DNA from: Tessaracoccus sp.
GTDB lineage: Bacteria > Actinomycetota > Actinomycetes > Propionibacteriales > Propionibacteriaceae
Reading direction: 5' to 3'
Length of the DNA stretch: 64,000 bases
Assembly: GCF_016714275.1 (NCBI RefSeq)
Contig: NZ_JADJNP010000002.1
Coordinates: 248,001-312,000, forward strand
The notes under the pieces are model-generated. The model made no database searches and had not been told where the DNA came from. It was given only the letters and a program-made list of their open reading frames with translations. The translations under genes and the position numbers were made by a program. Positions 53,565 to 63,663 of this stretch are shown piece after piece (position 1 is the stretch's first letter; each line of letters opens with the position of its first letter).

Positions 53565-54743
53565 ATGGCGCACATCTCAGCGGGCGCGGCCGCGGCGGAT
53601 CACGCGTTCCCAGAACCGACCGAGGCAGCGGACAAGAAGTATTCCCTCTGGCTCATCATCTTCCAGTTCTTCTTCTTCATCGCCCTGCTGGGACCGGCAA
53701 TCGTCGGCATCGGCGTGAAGGTCACCGCGCTGCAGGAGGCAGGCGCGATCGTCGCCGTCGTCCCTGGATCCTCGTCGGCACCGTGATCATGACGGTCGGT
53801 CTCGCCGTCATGGCCGCCGGAGCGACCTTGACCATGGCGAGGCTGGTCGATCGCACAGCTCGGCGCGAACATGGCGCTGGCGCCCTTCATCGCCACCATC
53901 GCCGACCAGGTGCCGAGGTTCCAGCGCGGCAAGGTCACGGCTCTGCTGGGCATCGCTCAGAACGCTGGCATCGTCGGCGGCGTCTACGTCGCCAGCTGGT
54001 TCGGCTCGAGCCTGATTCTGATGTTCGTCCTGCCCGCGGTCATCGCCATCGTGGTCGCGATCGTGTTCTGCCTCGTGCTGCCCGACAAGGTGCTGCCCGC
54101 GAAGCCGCCGGCCATGACGCTGCGCGACTGGGCGGAGACCTTCTGGGTGAACCCGGCGAAGCACCCCGACTTCTCGATGGCCTGGTGGTCGCGCTTCCTG
54201 ATCACCTTCGCGAGCTTCGGGTTCACCACCTTCCGCTTCGCGTACATGGGCCACCATCTCAACGTCCCCACCGCGGAGATCCCGGCCCTCATCGCCAACA
54301 CGACGCTGGTCTACACCGCCGCGTTGATGATCACAGCGTGGATCGCGGGCATGTTGTCGGACCGCCTCGGCCGACGCAAGGTCTTCGTCTGGATCTCGAC
54401 GGCCGTCTTCGCTCTGGGCACCTACATGCTGATCCACATCGAGAGCGTGACGCACTACTATCTCCTCGAGATCCTCCTGGGCGCGGCCTGGGGCGTCTAC
54501 ATCGGCGTCGACCTGGCGCTGGTCGTCGATGTCCTCCCGAACCCCGACGACGCCGGTAAGGACCTAGGCGTGTTCAACATCGCCAACGCCCTCCCGCAGA
54601 CCTTTGCCCCGATGATCGGCGGCATCGTGCTGGCTGCGACCGGCGGAGCGGACGGCGGCGACTACACGGTGTGGTTCACGATCTGTGCCGTCGCATGTCT
54701 GATCGGCGCAGTGGTAGTCATACCCATCAAAAAAGTTAAGTAA
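53565..54743 (+). pseudogene. MFS sugar transporter, internal deletion and frameshift
   Basis: The N-terminus (MAHISAGAAAADHAFPEPTE then LWLIIFQFFFFIALLGPAIV) starts after GAAGGAGTC. After KVTALQEAGAIVAVV (about 53745) the sequence jumps straight to PWILVGTVIMTVGLAVMAAG in another frame. The second helix and the DRxGRR-type loop normally between them are absent, roughly 40-50 residues by family comparison. A further shift near 53845 restores SIAQLGANMALAPFIATIAD, and the rest is intact to IPIKKVK, with a second SDRLGRRKVFVWIS loop. As written it cannot make a full carrier. It is divergent from the GH3 gene and shares its operator region, so the native role would be import of oligosaccharides for the GH3 enzymes. 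Assembly error is possible. Confidence 0.78.
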
Positions 54744-54839
54744 GTCCGTCGCGAGACCGGGCTGGAACTCTAGGCAAGCACTGATCAGTGGTTTCCTCAA
54801 GTTCCGGTCCGGTTTCGCGGTTTGGGTAGGGTGATCACC

Positions 54840-55438
54840 ATGAGTGCGCGCGGCCCGTATGCCAAGGGGGAGGCGAAGCGGAAGGAGATCCTCCGCGTCG
54901 CCCTTGAGGTCGTCGCGGAGATGGGGTGTCGCAGCGCCTCGAACCGGGAGATCGCGCGCCGTTCCGGGCTCAGTCAGGCCGGGCTCGCGCACTATTTCGG
55001 CTCCCGCGAGGAGTTGTACATGGCGCTCTTGCGGTCGCGAGACGAACGGGACACCGCCGAGTTCTGGAACCCGCAGCCCAACATCGAGGGGTTCCTTGCC
55101 CTGATCGACCACAACACGCAGGTTCCGGGGCTTGTGCAGCTCTACATCGAGTTCTCGGCAGAGGCCAGCATCGGGCTGCACCCCGCTCACGGATTCTTCA
55201 CTGAGCGCTATGACTGGGTCCGACGCAACATCGCTCAGGCGGTGCGCGACGCGCAAGCTACGGGGTCGTCGGCCCTGGCGCCGATCCCGACGAGGTGGGT
55301 GCGCTCCTGGTCGCGGCCGCCGACGGCCTTCAGCAGCAGTGGCTGCTCGACCGCTCGATCGACATGGCGGGGCAGCTACGCCGCCTCTGGGACGGCATCG
55401 TCGCGCATTCGCACCGGGTAGCGCTCACCTCACCGTGA
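54840..55438 (+). pseudogene. TetR-family regulator, C-terminal frameshift
   Basis: ATG 54840 gives MSARGPYAKGEAKRKEILRV with the TetR HTH ALEVVAEMGCRSASNREIAR then SGLSQAGLAHYFGSREELYM, and a ligand domain through YDWVRRNIAQAVRDAQATG. Near 55258 (ACGGGGTCG) one base is missing. In the right frame it continues VVGPGADPDEVGALLVAAAD, then GLQQQWLLDRSIDMAGQLR, to a TGA at 55436. This is the usual end of sugar-cluster TetR regulators, about 199 residues in total. DNA binding is retained even with the shift. It sits between the carrier and the second GH3 gene and is the best candidate to bind the GAAAACC/GGTTTTC sites. GGTTTCC and GGTTTCG half-sites lie in its own promoter (54790, 54811). Confidence 0.8.
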
Positions 55439-57700
55439 ATGCGACGCGTTGCGTCCACGGGTCTCGGCTGGACCTTCCGAGGCGCAGCTCGAACGCGCCG
55501 GGCTCGACGACCCGCTCCCCCTTCGCGTCCACGATGGCGAGATCCCTCACCGGAATCTCCAGCGCGACGCGCTTCTCTTCCCCCGCAGCCAGGTCGACCT
55601 GCAGGTAGCCCTTGAGCTCCTGGTCCGCCCAGCTGACCGAGGTGACCCGGTCGCTGACGTAGGCCTGCACGGTCTCCCTCACCGGGCGCTCCCCGACGTT
55701 GTGCAGCGTCAGCTTCGCGCGCAGCACGCCGTCGACGGCGACGCTCTCCTCGGCCAGGCGCACGTCCGAGTACTCGACCCAGGTGAGGAGAGACCCTCGC
55801 CGAAGGCGAACGCCGGCGCCTGCGTGAGGTCGGCATAGCGGTCGCCGTGCTGGCCGCGGATCTGGTTGTAGTAGGTGGGCTGCTGCCCGGCGTGGCGCGC
55901 GAAGGAGATCGGCAGCCGCCCCGACGGCTCGATCAGGCCCAGCAGCAGCTCGGCGAGCGCGCGGCCGCCCTGCATGCCCGGGTTGGCCGCCCAGATGATC
56001 GCTCCGGCTTCGAGCGCCGATTGCGGAAGCACGAGCGGCTGGACGCCAGCAGCACCACGATGAGCGGCGTGCCGGTTGCGGCAAGCGCGTCCAACAACGC
56101 GACCTGGCCGCCGATCAGGTCGAGCGTCGCAGTGGAGCGGCCCTCTCCGACGAGTTCGATGCGGTCGCCTACCACCGCGACGACGTAGTCGGCTCGCTCC
56201 GCGTCCGCCACGGCATCGGCGATGAGGGCGGCGTCCGGTTCACTCGGCACGACCAGCGGCGGTCGCGGCTGGCCGTCGGGGAAGTAGTCGCCGTCGGGGT
56301 GCGCGCCATGCGTGAGGATCTCGGCTCCGGGAGCGTGGGTCACCGACCAGTTCGCGGGCACCTGAGCGCGGATCCCGTTGAGCACGGTGGTGATCATGTC
56401 GCGGGGTTGGCCGTCGAGCCAGCCGGCCTGACCGGAGCCTCCGGCCCAGTCGCCCAGCTGGGTCTGGGCATCGTCGGCGAGCGGGCCGACGACCGCGATG
56501 CGGCGCGGAGCCCGGTCGCCTTCGGCCGCGCGGCGGAGCGGTCGGCCGTGTATCCGCCGGCCAGCGGCAGCAGCCCTTCCTCGTTGCGGAGCAGTACCAG
56601 CGAACGGCGCGCGGCCTCCATGTTGAGCCGGGCGTGCGCGGCCGAGCCGATGGCCGTCTCGATGCGTTCCTGATTGGGGCGGCGGGGGTTCTCGAACAGG
56701 CCGAGCTCGAACTTCACCGTGAGGATTCGCGAGACCGCGGCGTCGAGGTCCGTCTCCTCCAGCAGCCCGTCGAGGATCGCGTCGAGCGCCCCTGGAAGAA
56801 GCCAGGCGTGGTCATGACCATGTCGTTGCCGGCCTTGACGGCCGCGGCGGCGGCGTGCGCATAGTCGGGCTGCACCTGCTGCTCCCAGACCATGCGGCCG
56901 ACGTTGTCCCAGTCGGTGATCAAGGTTCCGGTGTAACCCCACTCCCCGCGCGGGACGTCGGAGAGCAGCCATTCGTTGATGGTCACCGGCACGCCGTCGA
57001 TCGTCTGATAGCCCAGCATGAACGTACGGCAGCCCTCGCGAGCGACGCGCTCGAAGGGCGGCAGGAACCAGGAACGGAGCTTGCGGTGCGAGATGTCGGC
57101 CTCGCTGGCGTCGCGCCCGCCCTGGGTCTCGGAGTAACCGGCGAAGTGCTTCGCGGTGGCGAGGATGGCCGTCTCGTCGGTCAGGCCCTTGCCTTGGTAG
57201 CCCTTGACCATCGCGGAGGCGAGTTCGCCGATCAGCATGGGATCCTCGCCGAAGGTCTCGCCGACACGACCCCACCGGAGGTCCCGCGCGATGCAGAGCA
57301 CGGGCGAGAAGGTCCAGTGAATGCCGGTGGCCGCGGCCTCGACGGCGGTCGCCCTTGCGACACGCTGAAGGAGCTTCGCGTCCCACGACGCGGCCATGCC
57401 GAGCTGCGTCGGAAAGATCGTGGCGCCCTCCCAGAAGGAGTGGCCGTGAATGCAGTCCTCGCCCACGATCAGGGGGATGCGCAGACGCGTCTGCTCGGTC
57501 AGGTCGTGGGCCCGCAGCACGCGCTCCGGCGACGTGTGCAGAATGGAGCCGACGTGCACGCGCAGAACCTGATCGTCCAGATTCTCCCGTGCGTCGAGCT
57601 GCATCATCTGCCCGACCTTCTCCTCGACGGTCATCCGACCAAGCAGGTCGGCGACGCGTCGGGCGACGGGCAGGCTGGAGTCCTGGTAGGGCGCGGTCAT
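55425..57700 (-). pseudogene. GH3 beta-glucosidase-type hydrolase (second of four), about four frameshifts
   Basis: Frames together give a GH3 protein of about 758 residues. The intact N-terminal barrel (MTAPYQDSSLPVARRVADLL; SPVLCIARDLRWGRVGETFG; ATAKHFAGYSETQGGRD; nucleophile Asp in GYTGTLITDWDNVGRMVW) breaks near 56790 (C4). The next frame carries ALDAILDGLLEETDLDAAVS and LVLLRNEEGLLPLAGG and breaks near 56525. The next carries MITTVLNGIRAQVPANWSVT to LIVVLLAS and breaks near 56040. The next carries LPQSALEAGAIIWAANPGMQ to FAFGEGLS and breaks near 55790. The last gives the FnIII-like end VEYSDVRLAEESVAVDGVLR to VAFTVR. All pieces are in the right order, so few bases are lost. It overlaps the TetR end by 14 bp, convergent. 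Confidence 0.82.
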
Positions 57701-57727
57701 AGTTCCATCCTCGCACACCCGGACCGC

Positions 57728-57752
57728 TAAAACCTGAGGTGCTTCGGTTTTC
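57728..57752. promoter_or_regulatory. Palindromic operator-like site B (AAAACC-N11-GGTTTTC)
   Basis: TAAAACC and GGTTTTC are separated by 11 bp (TGAGGTGCTTC), 28 bp upstream of the second GH3 start. The layout is the same as site A. Confidence 0.6.
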
Positions 57753-57779
57753 TGTCGCGCCCGCTGAGACGTCCGGGCC

Positions 57780-57804
57780 GAAACTTTGACGGCCTATGGT
57801 TTTC
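57780..57804. promoter_or_regulatory. Operator-like site D overlapping a GH3 promoter
   Basis: GAAACT and GGTTTTC (CTATGGTTTTC) are separated by 12 bp. The left arm abuts the -35 TTGACG at 57786-57791, so a bound repressor would block polymerase. Confidence 0.55.
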
Positions 57805-57813
57805 AGGCATACT
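57786..57813 (+). promoter_or_regulatory. Promoter of third GH3 gene (TTGACG-N16-CATACT)
   Basis: -35 TTGACG (57786-57791) and -10 CATACT (57808-57813) with a 16-bp spacer lie 60 bp before the start codon. They overlap operator-like site D. Confidence 0.5.
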
Positions 57814-57873
57814 CCGACACGACCCCGCGCGGCCGAAGACGATCCGCGCCCCTGCTGCCACATTGGAGTGCAC

Positions 57874-60522
57874 ATGACGGACACCGCAGCCCCCGACTCC
57901 ACTCACGTTCCCTCATGGGCCGGCCCCGAGACCGAGGAGCGCGTGGAGGCCCTGCTCGGCCAGATGACCATCGACGAGAAGATCGCTTACGTCACCGGTG
58001 AGGTCAACTGGAACTACGGCTTCTACGCCCGCGCGCTCGAGCGTCTCGGCCTGCCCGCCATCCAGATGGCAGACGGCCCCGCGGGCGTGCGGATCAACAA
58101 GGGCGACGTCCATGCCGGCACCGCGACAATGCTCCCGGCCCCCATCGCGCTCGCCGCGACGTGGGACCCCGAGAATGCGCATGAGTACGGCAGCATCATC
58201 GGCGCCGAGTGCCACGCCACCGACCACAACGTCTCGCTCGGCCCCGCCGTCGACATCGCGCGCGTGCCCGTGGGCGGCCGCACCTTCGAGTCCTACGGCG
58301 AGGATCCCGTCCTGACCTCGCGCATCGGCGTCGCCTTCGTCCAGGGCGTCCAGTCCCACGGCGTGCAGGCCTGCGCCAAGCACTACGCCATCAACAACCA
58401 GGAGGATCACCGCTCCAGCGTCAACGCCGTCATCGACGAGCGCACGATGCACGAGCTATATCTGCCGTCGTTCGAGGCCCTGATCCAGGAGGGCGAGGTC
58501 GCCTCCATGATGGCGTCCTTCAACCGCATCAACGGCGAGTTCGCCTGCGACAACGCCACACTGCTGCGCGACATCCTGCGCGACCGCTTCGGCTTCCGCG
58601 GCTGGATCATGAGCGACTACGGTGCCAACCATTCCACCGCGACGGCTGCGAACGCGGGCCTCGACCAGGAGCAGCCCGGCGAGGGCCACTGGGGCGGACA
58701 GCTCTGGCACGCCTGGAACAACGGCGAGGTCTCCGAGGCGGTTCTCGACGAGAAGGTCCGCAACATCCTGCGCCCTCTGGTCGGCATGGGGCAGATCGAG
58801 AACCTCGCCGTCATTGAGGAGTTCGACGTCGACGGCCACCACGACGTCGCCCAGCGGATCGCCGAGGAGGGAATGGTGCTGCTGCGCAACGACGGCGTGC
58901 TCCCGCTCTCCGGCGTTCGGAAGGTCGCGCTGATCGGCCCCGACGTCGACGGCGTCGGCGCCCAGGGCGGCGGCAGCTCGATGGTCCGCGGCACCAAGGG
59001 CGTCTCCCCGTCGAGGGCCTCCGCAACGCGCTCGGCAACGACGTCGAGATCGCCCTCGCGTACGGCTCCGACCCGGTGACGCCCGGCGCCCTGCTCCCGG
59101 GCCCCGACGCCATCCCCTCAAGCTTCTTCCGCACCCCGGACGGCGAGCGCGGGCTCCGCGGCGAGTTTTGGACCAACACCACGCTCGACGGCGACCCGTT
59201 CCTCGTCCGCAACGAGGCGCCGGTCGAATTCAACCTCGGCTTCCACAACTTCCCCGGCTTCAACGCGAGCTCGCCGCGCTACGAGCGCCTGCCCGGGGAG
59301 CTGAACGGCCAGTGCTCGATGCGCTTCACCGGCACGCTGACGGTTCCGGTGACCGGGGTCTACGACTTCGCGATCACCCACCTGGGCAGCTACTCGTTCT
59401 CGCTCGACGGCGTCTCCTATGCCGCCGAGAAGACCGAGCGCGAGCCGGAGGGCGCGGCCCCCGTCGCACCTATGGCGGGCAGCGGGTTCGCGGGCAGCGG
59501 CGGCCTCAACGGCGGCGGGGGCGACGGCGCCACGACCACGGAGTGGATCAGCCTGACGCTCGAGGCCGGCCACGCCTATGACTTCCAGTTCGACTACGCG
59601 GCCGATGATCCGTCGCAGGGCTTCCTGCTGGGCCCCCGCGTCCGCCTGGGCTGGGTCCCGCCGCAGGGCGTGTTCGCGCCCGAGGTCGAGGAGGCCGCGG
59701 CGCTCGCGCGCGACGCAGACGTCGCCGTCGTCGTCGTGCGCACCTACGAGGCCGAGGCCGACGACCGCCCGCACATGGGCCTGCCGAGCGGCCAGGACGA
59801 CATGGTCAAGGCCGTGCTCGCCACCGGCACGCCGACGGTGCTCGTGCTGATGACCGGCAGCCCCATCGACACCACAAAGTGGGATGGTCAGCCGGCGGCG
59901 CTGCTACAGGCGTGGTTCCCCGGCCAGGCCCAGGGCGACGCGCTCGCCCGCGTGCTGATCGGCGCCGCCGAGCCCGGCGGCCGCCTACCGGTAACCATCC
60001 CCGCCTCCATCGACGACACGCCCGCCGCAGACAAGCGCACCTACCCGGGCGTCGACGGCAGCGTGTACTACGACGAGGGCGTCTTCGTCGGCTATCGCGC
60101 GGTCTCCGCGGACGGCCCCGCCCCGGCCTATCACTTCGGCCACGGCCTGGGCTACACCACGTTCGGTTACGCGGACCTCGAGGTAAGCGAGGGCGAGGGC
60201 GACGACGTCGCCACCGTCGCCGTCACGGTGACCAACACCGGAGAGCGGGAGGGCTCCGAGGTCGTCCAGGTCTACGTCGGCGAACTGCCGGTCCCGGTCA
60301 AGACTCCGGAGCGCCAGCTCGCGGGCTTCTCGAAGGTCCGGCTTGCCCCGGGCGCCTCGCAGCGCGTCGAGATCGCGGTGCCGCTCCGGGCAGTGTCCTA
60401 CTTCGACGCCGACGCCCACGACTGGGCCTCCGCCTCCGGCGAGGTCACCCCTGCTCGTCGGCGCGTCGTCGAACGATATCCGCCTCTCCGGCGGCGTCGC
60501 GGTCTCCCAGGAGCGTCGATGA
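57874..60522 (+). pseudogene. GH3 hydrolase with PA14 domain (third of four), two frameshifts
   Basis: Frames together give about 882 residues. ATG 57874 follows TTGGAG. The barrel contains LPAIQMADGPAGVRINKG, GPAVDIARVPVGGRTFESYG, ACAKHYAINNQEDHR and the nucleophile Asp in RGWIMSDYGANHST. After GGGSSMVRGTKGVSP (about 59010) the frame breaks, and the other frame continues VEGLRNALGNDVEIALAYGS. A PA14-type domain (about 59150-59650; LRGEFWTNTTLDGDPF, YDFAITHLGSYSFSLDG) is inserted in the GH3 C-domain, as in many beta-glucosidases, and probably sets substrate size. The FnIII-like end breaks near 60452; corrected, it ends LLVGASSNDIRLSGGVAVSQ. The stop overlaps the next start as ATGA. No signal peptide. 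Confidence 0.85.
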
Positions 60523-62290
60523 CGACCGACGCCACAGCTGCTCGTCCCTGGTTCGATACCACGATCTCCGCGGACGAGCGGCTGGCCCTCCTCGCGGAAA
60601 TGACGCTCGCCGAGAAGGCCGGCCTCCTGTTCCACACGATGATCGGCCTGAGTGACCTCACAGAGCCGAACCCGCTGATCTCCGCGCCGTCGGCGGTGGA
60701 GCTCGTGCGGGGACGGCAGCTCACGCACTTCAACCTCGTGGGAGGGCCGACACCGCGCGGGAGATCGCCGCCTGGCACAACGAGCTCCAGCGCCTCGCCC
60801 GCTCGACCCGTCTCGGCATCCCGGTGACGCTGTCGACGGATCCTCGCCACTCCTTCACCGACAACCCGGGCACAGGGATGCTCGCGGGGCCGTTCTCCCA
60901 ATGGCCGGAGTCGCTGGGTCTCGCGGCCATCCGAGACGAGGCGACGGTCGAGCTCTTCGGCGACATCGCGCGCCGGGAGTATCTCGCGGTGGGTATCCGC
61001 GTGGCGCTCTCCCCTCAGATCGATCTGGCGACGGAGCCGCGCTGGTCGCGGCAGCTCGCCACCTTCGGCGAGGATGCGGAACTCACCGCCCGCCTCGGCG
61101 TCGCCTACGTGCGCGGCTTCCAGGGCGCGGAGTTCGGCCACACCTCGGTGTCGACGATCACCAAGCACTTCCCCGGTGGAGGCCCACAGAAGGACGGCGA
61201 GGATCCACACTTCGCCCACGGCCGCGAGCAGGTCTACCCCGGCGGACAGTTCGAGCTGCACATGAGGCCGTTCGAAGCGCTCATCGCGGCCGGGACGCGC
61301 CAGATGATGCCGTACTACGGCATCCCGATCGGAACTGAGCACCCGGAGGTCGCGTTCGCGTTCAACAAGTCGGTGATCACCGGCCTCCTCCGCGAGAGGC
61401 TCGGCTTCGAGGGCGTCGTATGCACCGACTGGGGCCTCATCCTGCCCGCTGAGCTCTTCGGTGACCCGTTCCCGGCACGCGCCTGGGGGGTCGAGCACCT
61501 GACCCCGCTGGAGCGCGTGGCGATGGTGCTGGACGCCGGAGCCGACCAGTTCGGCGGCGAGGCCTGCCCGGAGCTGATCATTGAGCTCGTCGAGTCAGGC
61601 CGGATCCCCGAGGAGCGCCTCGACGTCTCGGCCCGGCGCCTGCTTCGTGAGAAGTTCGCGCTCGGCCTCTTCGACAACCCGTTTGTGGACGAGGACGCCG
61701 CCGGACAGATCGCGGGCAACCCCGAGTTCCGCGCCGCGGAGACGCAGCCCAGCGTGCCTCGATCACGCTCCTTACCAACGACGCGGGCGGCGCTCCGCTG
61801 CTCCGTTGCAGCGGGGGCTGCGCCTCTATGTCGAGGGGAATCGACCCTGAGGAGGCCGCTGCCTACGGCTTCGCTGGTGGACCGCCCCGAGGATGCGGAC
61901 GCGGCCGTGATCCGGCTGAAGGCGCCGTACGAGCAACGCTCGACCGCGTTCGAGAACTTCTTCCACTCCGGTTCGCTGGACTTCCCGGAGGATGTGCTTG
62001 CGCATGTGCGCGCGGTTGCCGCGGCAGTTCCGACCGTTGTCGATGTCTTCGCCGACCGGCCCGCCATCCTCGCTCCGATCGTCGATGCGGCTGCTGCGGT
62101 CACGGTGAACTGGGGGGCGAGCGCGCCCGCGCTGCTGGATGTGCTCACCGGGGTGGCGCGCCCGCAGGGTCGCCTGCCCTTCGACCTGCCCCGCTCGATG
62201 CCGGCCGTCGAGGCTTCGCGCCCCGACGTGCCCTTCGATACGGCCGACCCGCTGTTCCGCTTCGGACACGGCCTGGTCGACTACGTCTGA
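60519..62290 (+). pseudogene. GH3 hydrolase (fourth of four), several frameshifts
   Basis: About 590 residues after joining frames. The start MTTDATAARPWFDTTISADE to LTHFNLVGGP breaks near 60750. The main frame then runs GIPVTLSTDPRHSFTDNPGT, ALSPQIDLATEPRWSRQLAT, STITKHFPGGGPQKDGEDPH and the nucleophile Asp in FEGVVCTDWGLILPAELFG. Between about 61745 and 61880 the frame changes at least twice (ASITLLTNDAGGAPLL and LQRGLRLYVEG fragments lie in other frames). The end VDRPEDADAAVIRLKAPYEQ to FRFGHGLVDYV is in frame. The KHFPGGGPQ-DGEDPHF block marks a GH3 subgroup different from the other three, without the PA14 or FnIII parts. It is coupled to the third GH3 by an ATGA overlap. Confidence 0.8.
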
Positions 62291-62324
62291 CCGATGCGGC
62301 ACGGCCCAGGATCGGCCGTGAGAA

Positions 62325-62362
62325 ACGAGTAGGGGCCCGGCAGACGCCGGGCCCTTACTCGT
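62325..62362. terminator. Bidirectional terminator between GH3 and aminotransferase genes
   Basis: ACGAGTAGGGGCCCGGC pairs with GCCGGGCCCTTACTCGT (17 bp, one mismatch) around AGAC. It lies between convergent genes, and GTGTGTTC follows. Confidence 0.88.
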
Positions 62363-62368
62363 GTGTGT

Positions 62369-63566
62369 TCAGCCGTGGACAGAGGCGATCGCGTCGACGA
62401 CGTAATCCAGGTTGCCGGAGTTCAGCGCGGCGACGCACATGCGACCGGAGTCAAGGCCGTAGACGCCGAAGTCGGAGCGTAGGGCGATCATCTGGGTCTT
62501 CGTCAGGCCCGAGTAGCTGAACATGCCGAGCTGGTCGGCGATGAAGCCCATGTCGTCGATGCCGCGGGCAATCAGCCCACCGACGAGGCCGTGGCGCATC
62601 CGCTTGATTCGCTCGCGCATCTCGCCGAGTTCGTCGGCCCAGGAGGCGCGCAGTTCGTCGTCGGCCAGCACCGTCGCCACGAGCGCGGCGCCGGTGGTGG
62701 GCGGGTTCGAGTAGTTGGTCCGGATCACGATCTTCAGCTGGCTGAGCACCCGCTTCGCCACGTCGGCGTCCTCCGCGATGACGGAGAGGGTGCCGACGCG
62801 CTCGCCGTAGAGGCTGAACGACTTCGAGTACGAAGTCGCCAGGAGGAAGAACAGCCCGGCGTCGACGAACTTCGCGACGACGCGGCCGTCCTCCTCGATG
62901 CCAAAGCCGAAGCCCTGGTAGGCCATGTCGAGGAACGGGACCAGCTGGCGACGCTGCAGGACGGAGATCACGCGGTCCCACTGCTCGGCCGTCAGGTCGT
63001 AGCCGGTGGGGTTGTGGCAGCAGGCGTGCAGCACGACGATCGTGCCCGGGGCCGCCTGGTCGATGTCGGCGAGCATGCCCTCGAAGTCGACGCCCTTCAG
63101 GCCCGCGTCGTAGTAGCGGTACGTCTCGACACGGAACCCGGCCCGCATGAACAACGCACGGTGGTTCTCCCAGCTCGGGTTGGAAACGAGCACCGTCGGG
63201 CCTGCGGAGAGCTCGGCGAGCAGGTCGGCGCCGACCTTGAGGGCGCCCGTTCCACCGAGGGTCTGCACGGTGGCGACGCGTCCGGAGGCGGTCGCCTCGG
63301 AGTCGGCGCCGAAGATGAGGGCGCGCGCGGCCTCGCGGTAGGCGGGCATGCCGTCGATGCCGAGGTAGCCGCGGGGCTTGTGCTCGGAGGTCAGGCGCTC
63401 CTGCGCCTCACGCACCGAGGCCATGAGGGGGCAACGTGCCGTCGTCGCCCAGGTAGACGCCGACGCCCAGGTTGACCTTCTCCGCGCGCTTGTCTGCGGT
63501 GAAGGCCTCGGTGAGGCCGAGGATCGGGTCTGCGGGGGCCAGGTGAGCGCGTGCGAACAGCGACAT
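62369..63566 (-). pseudogene. Aromatic/aspartate aminotransferase, one frameshift in a G5 run
   Basis: Joined frames give a 398-residue class I aminotransferase of the TyrB/AspC type. It starts MSLFARAHLAPADPILGLTE at ATG 63566 and continues KVNLGVGVYLGDDGTLP, then breaks at plus-strand GAGGGGGCAAC (63427-63431). With one base fewer it continues LMASVREAQERLTSEHKPRG. Key parts are TLGGTGALKVGADLL, SNPSWENHRALF, the HACCHNPTGYDLT block (Asn/Asp PLP contacts), LDMAYQGFGFGIEED and the PLP Lys in ATSYSKSFSLYGERVG, plus IRTNYSNPP. It makes aspartate or aromatic amino acids by transamination. The frameshift is probably a homopolymer read error, since the rest is perfect. Confidence 0.85.
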
Positions 63567-63663
63567 GGTGGTGGTTACTTCCTCTTTCCGCGGAAAGCCT
63601 AATACAAAGCGCCCCGGAGGCCGTTGCTCGTGCATTACTGTTCCCCCAACGCTGGGAGGAACG

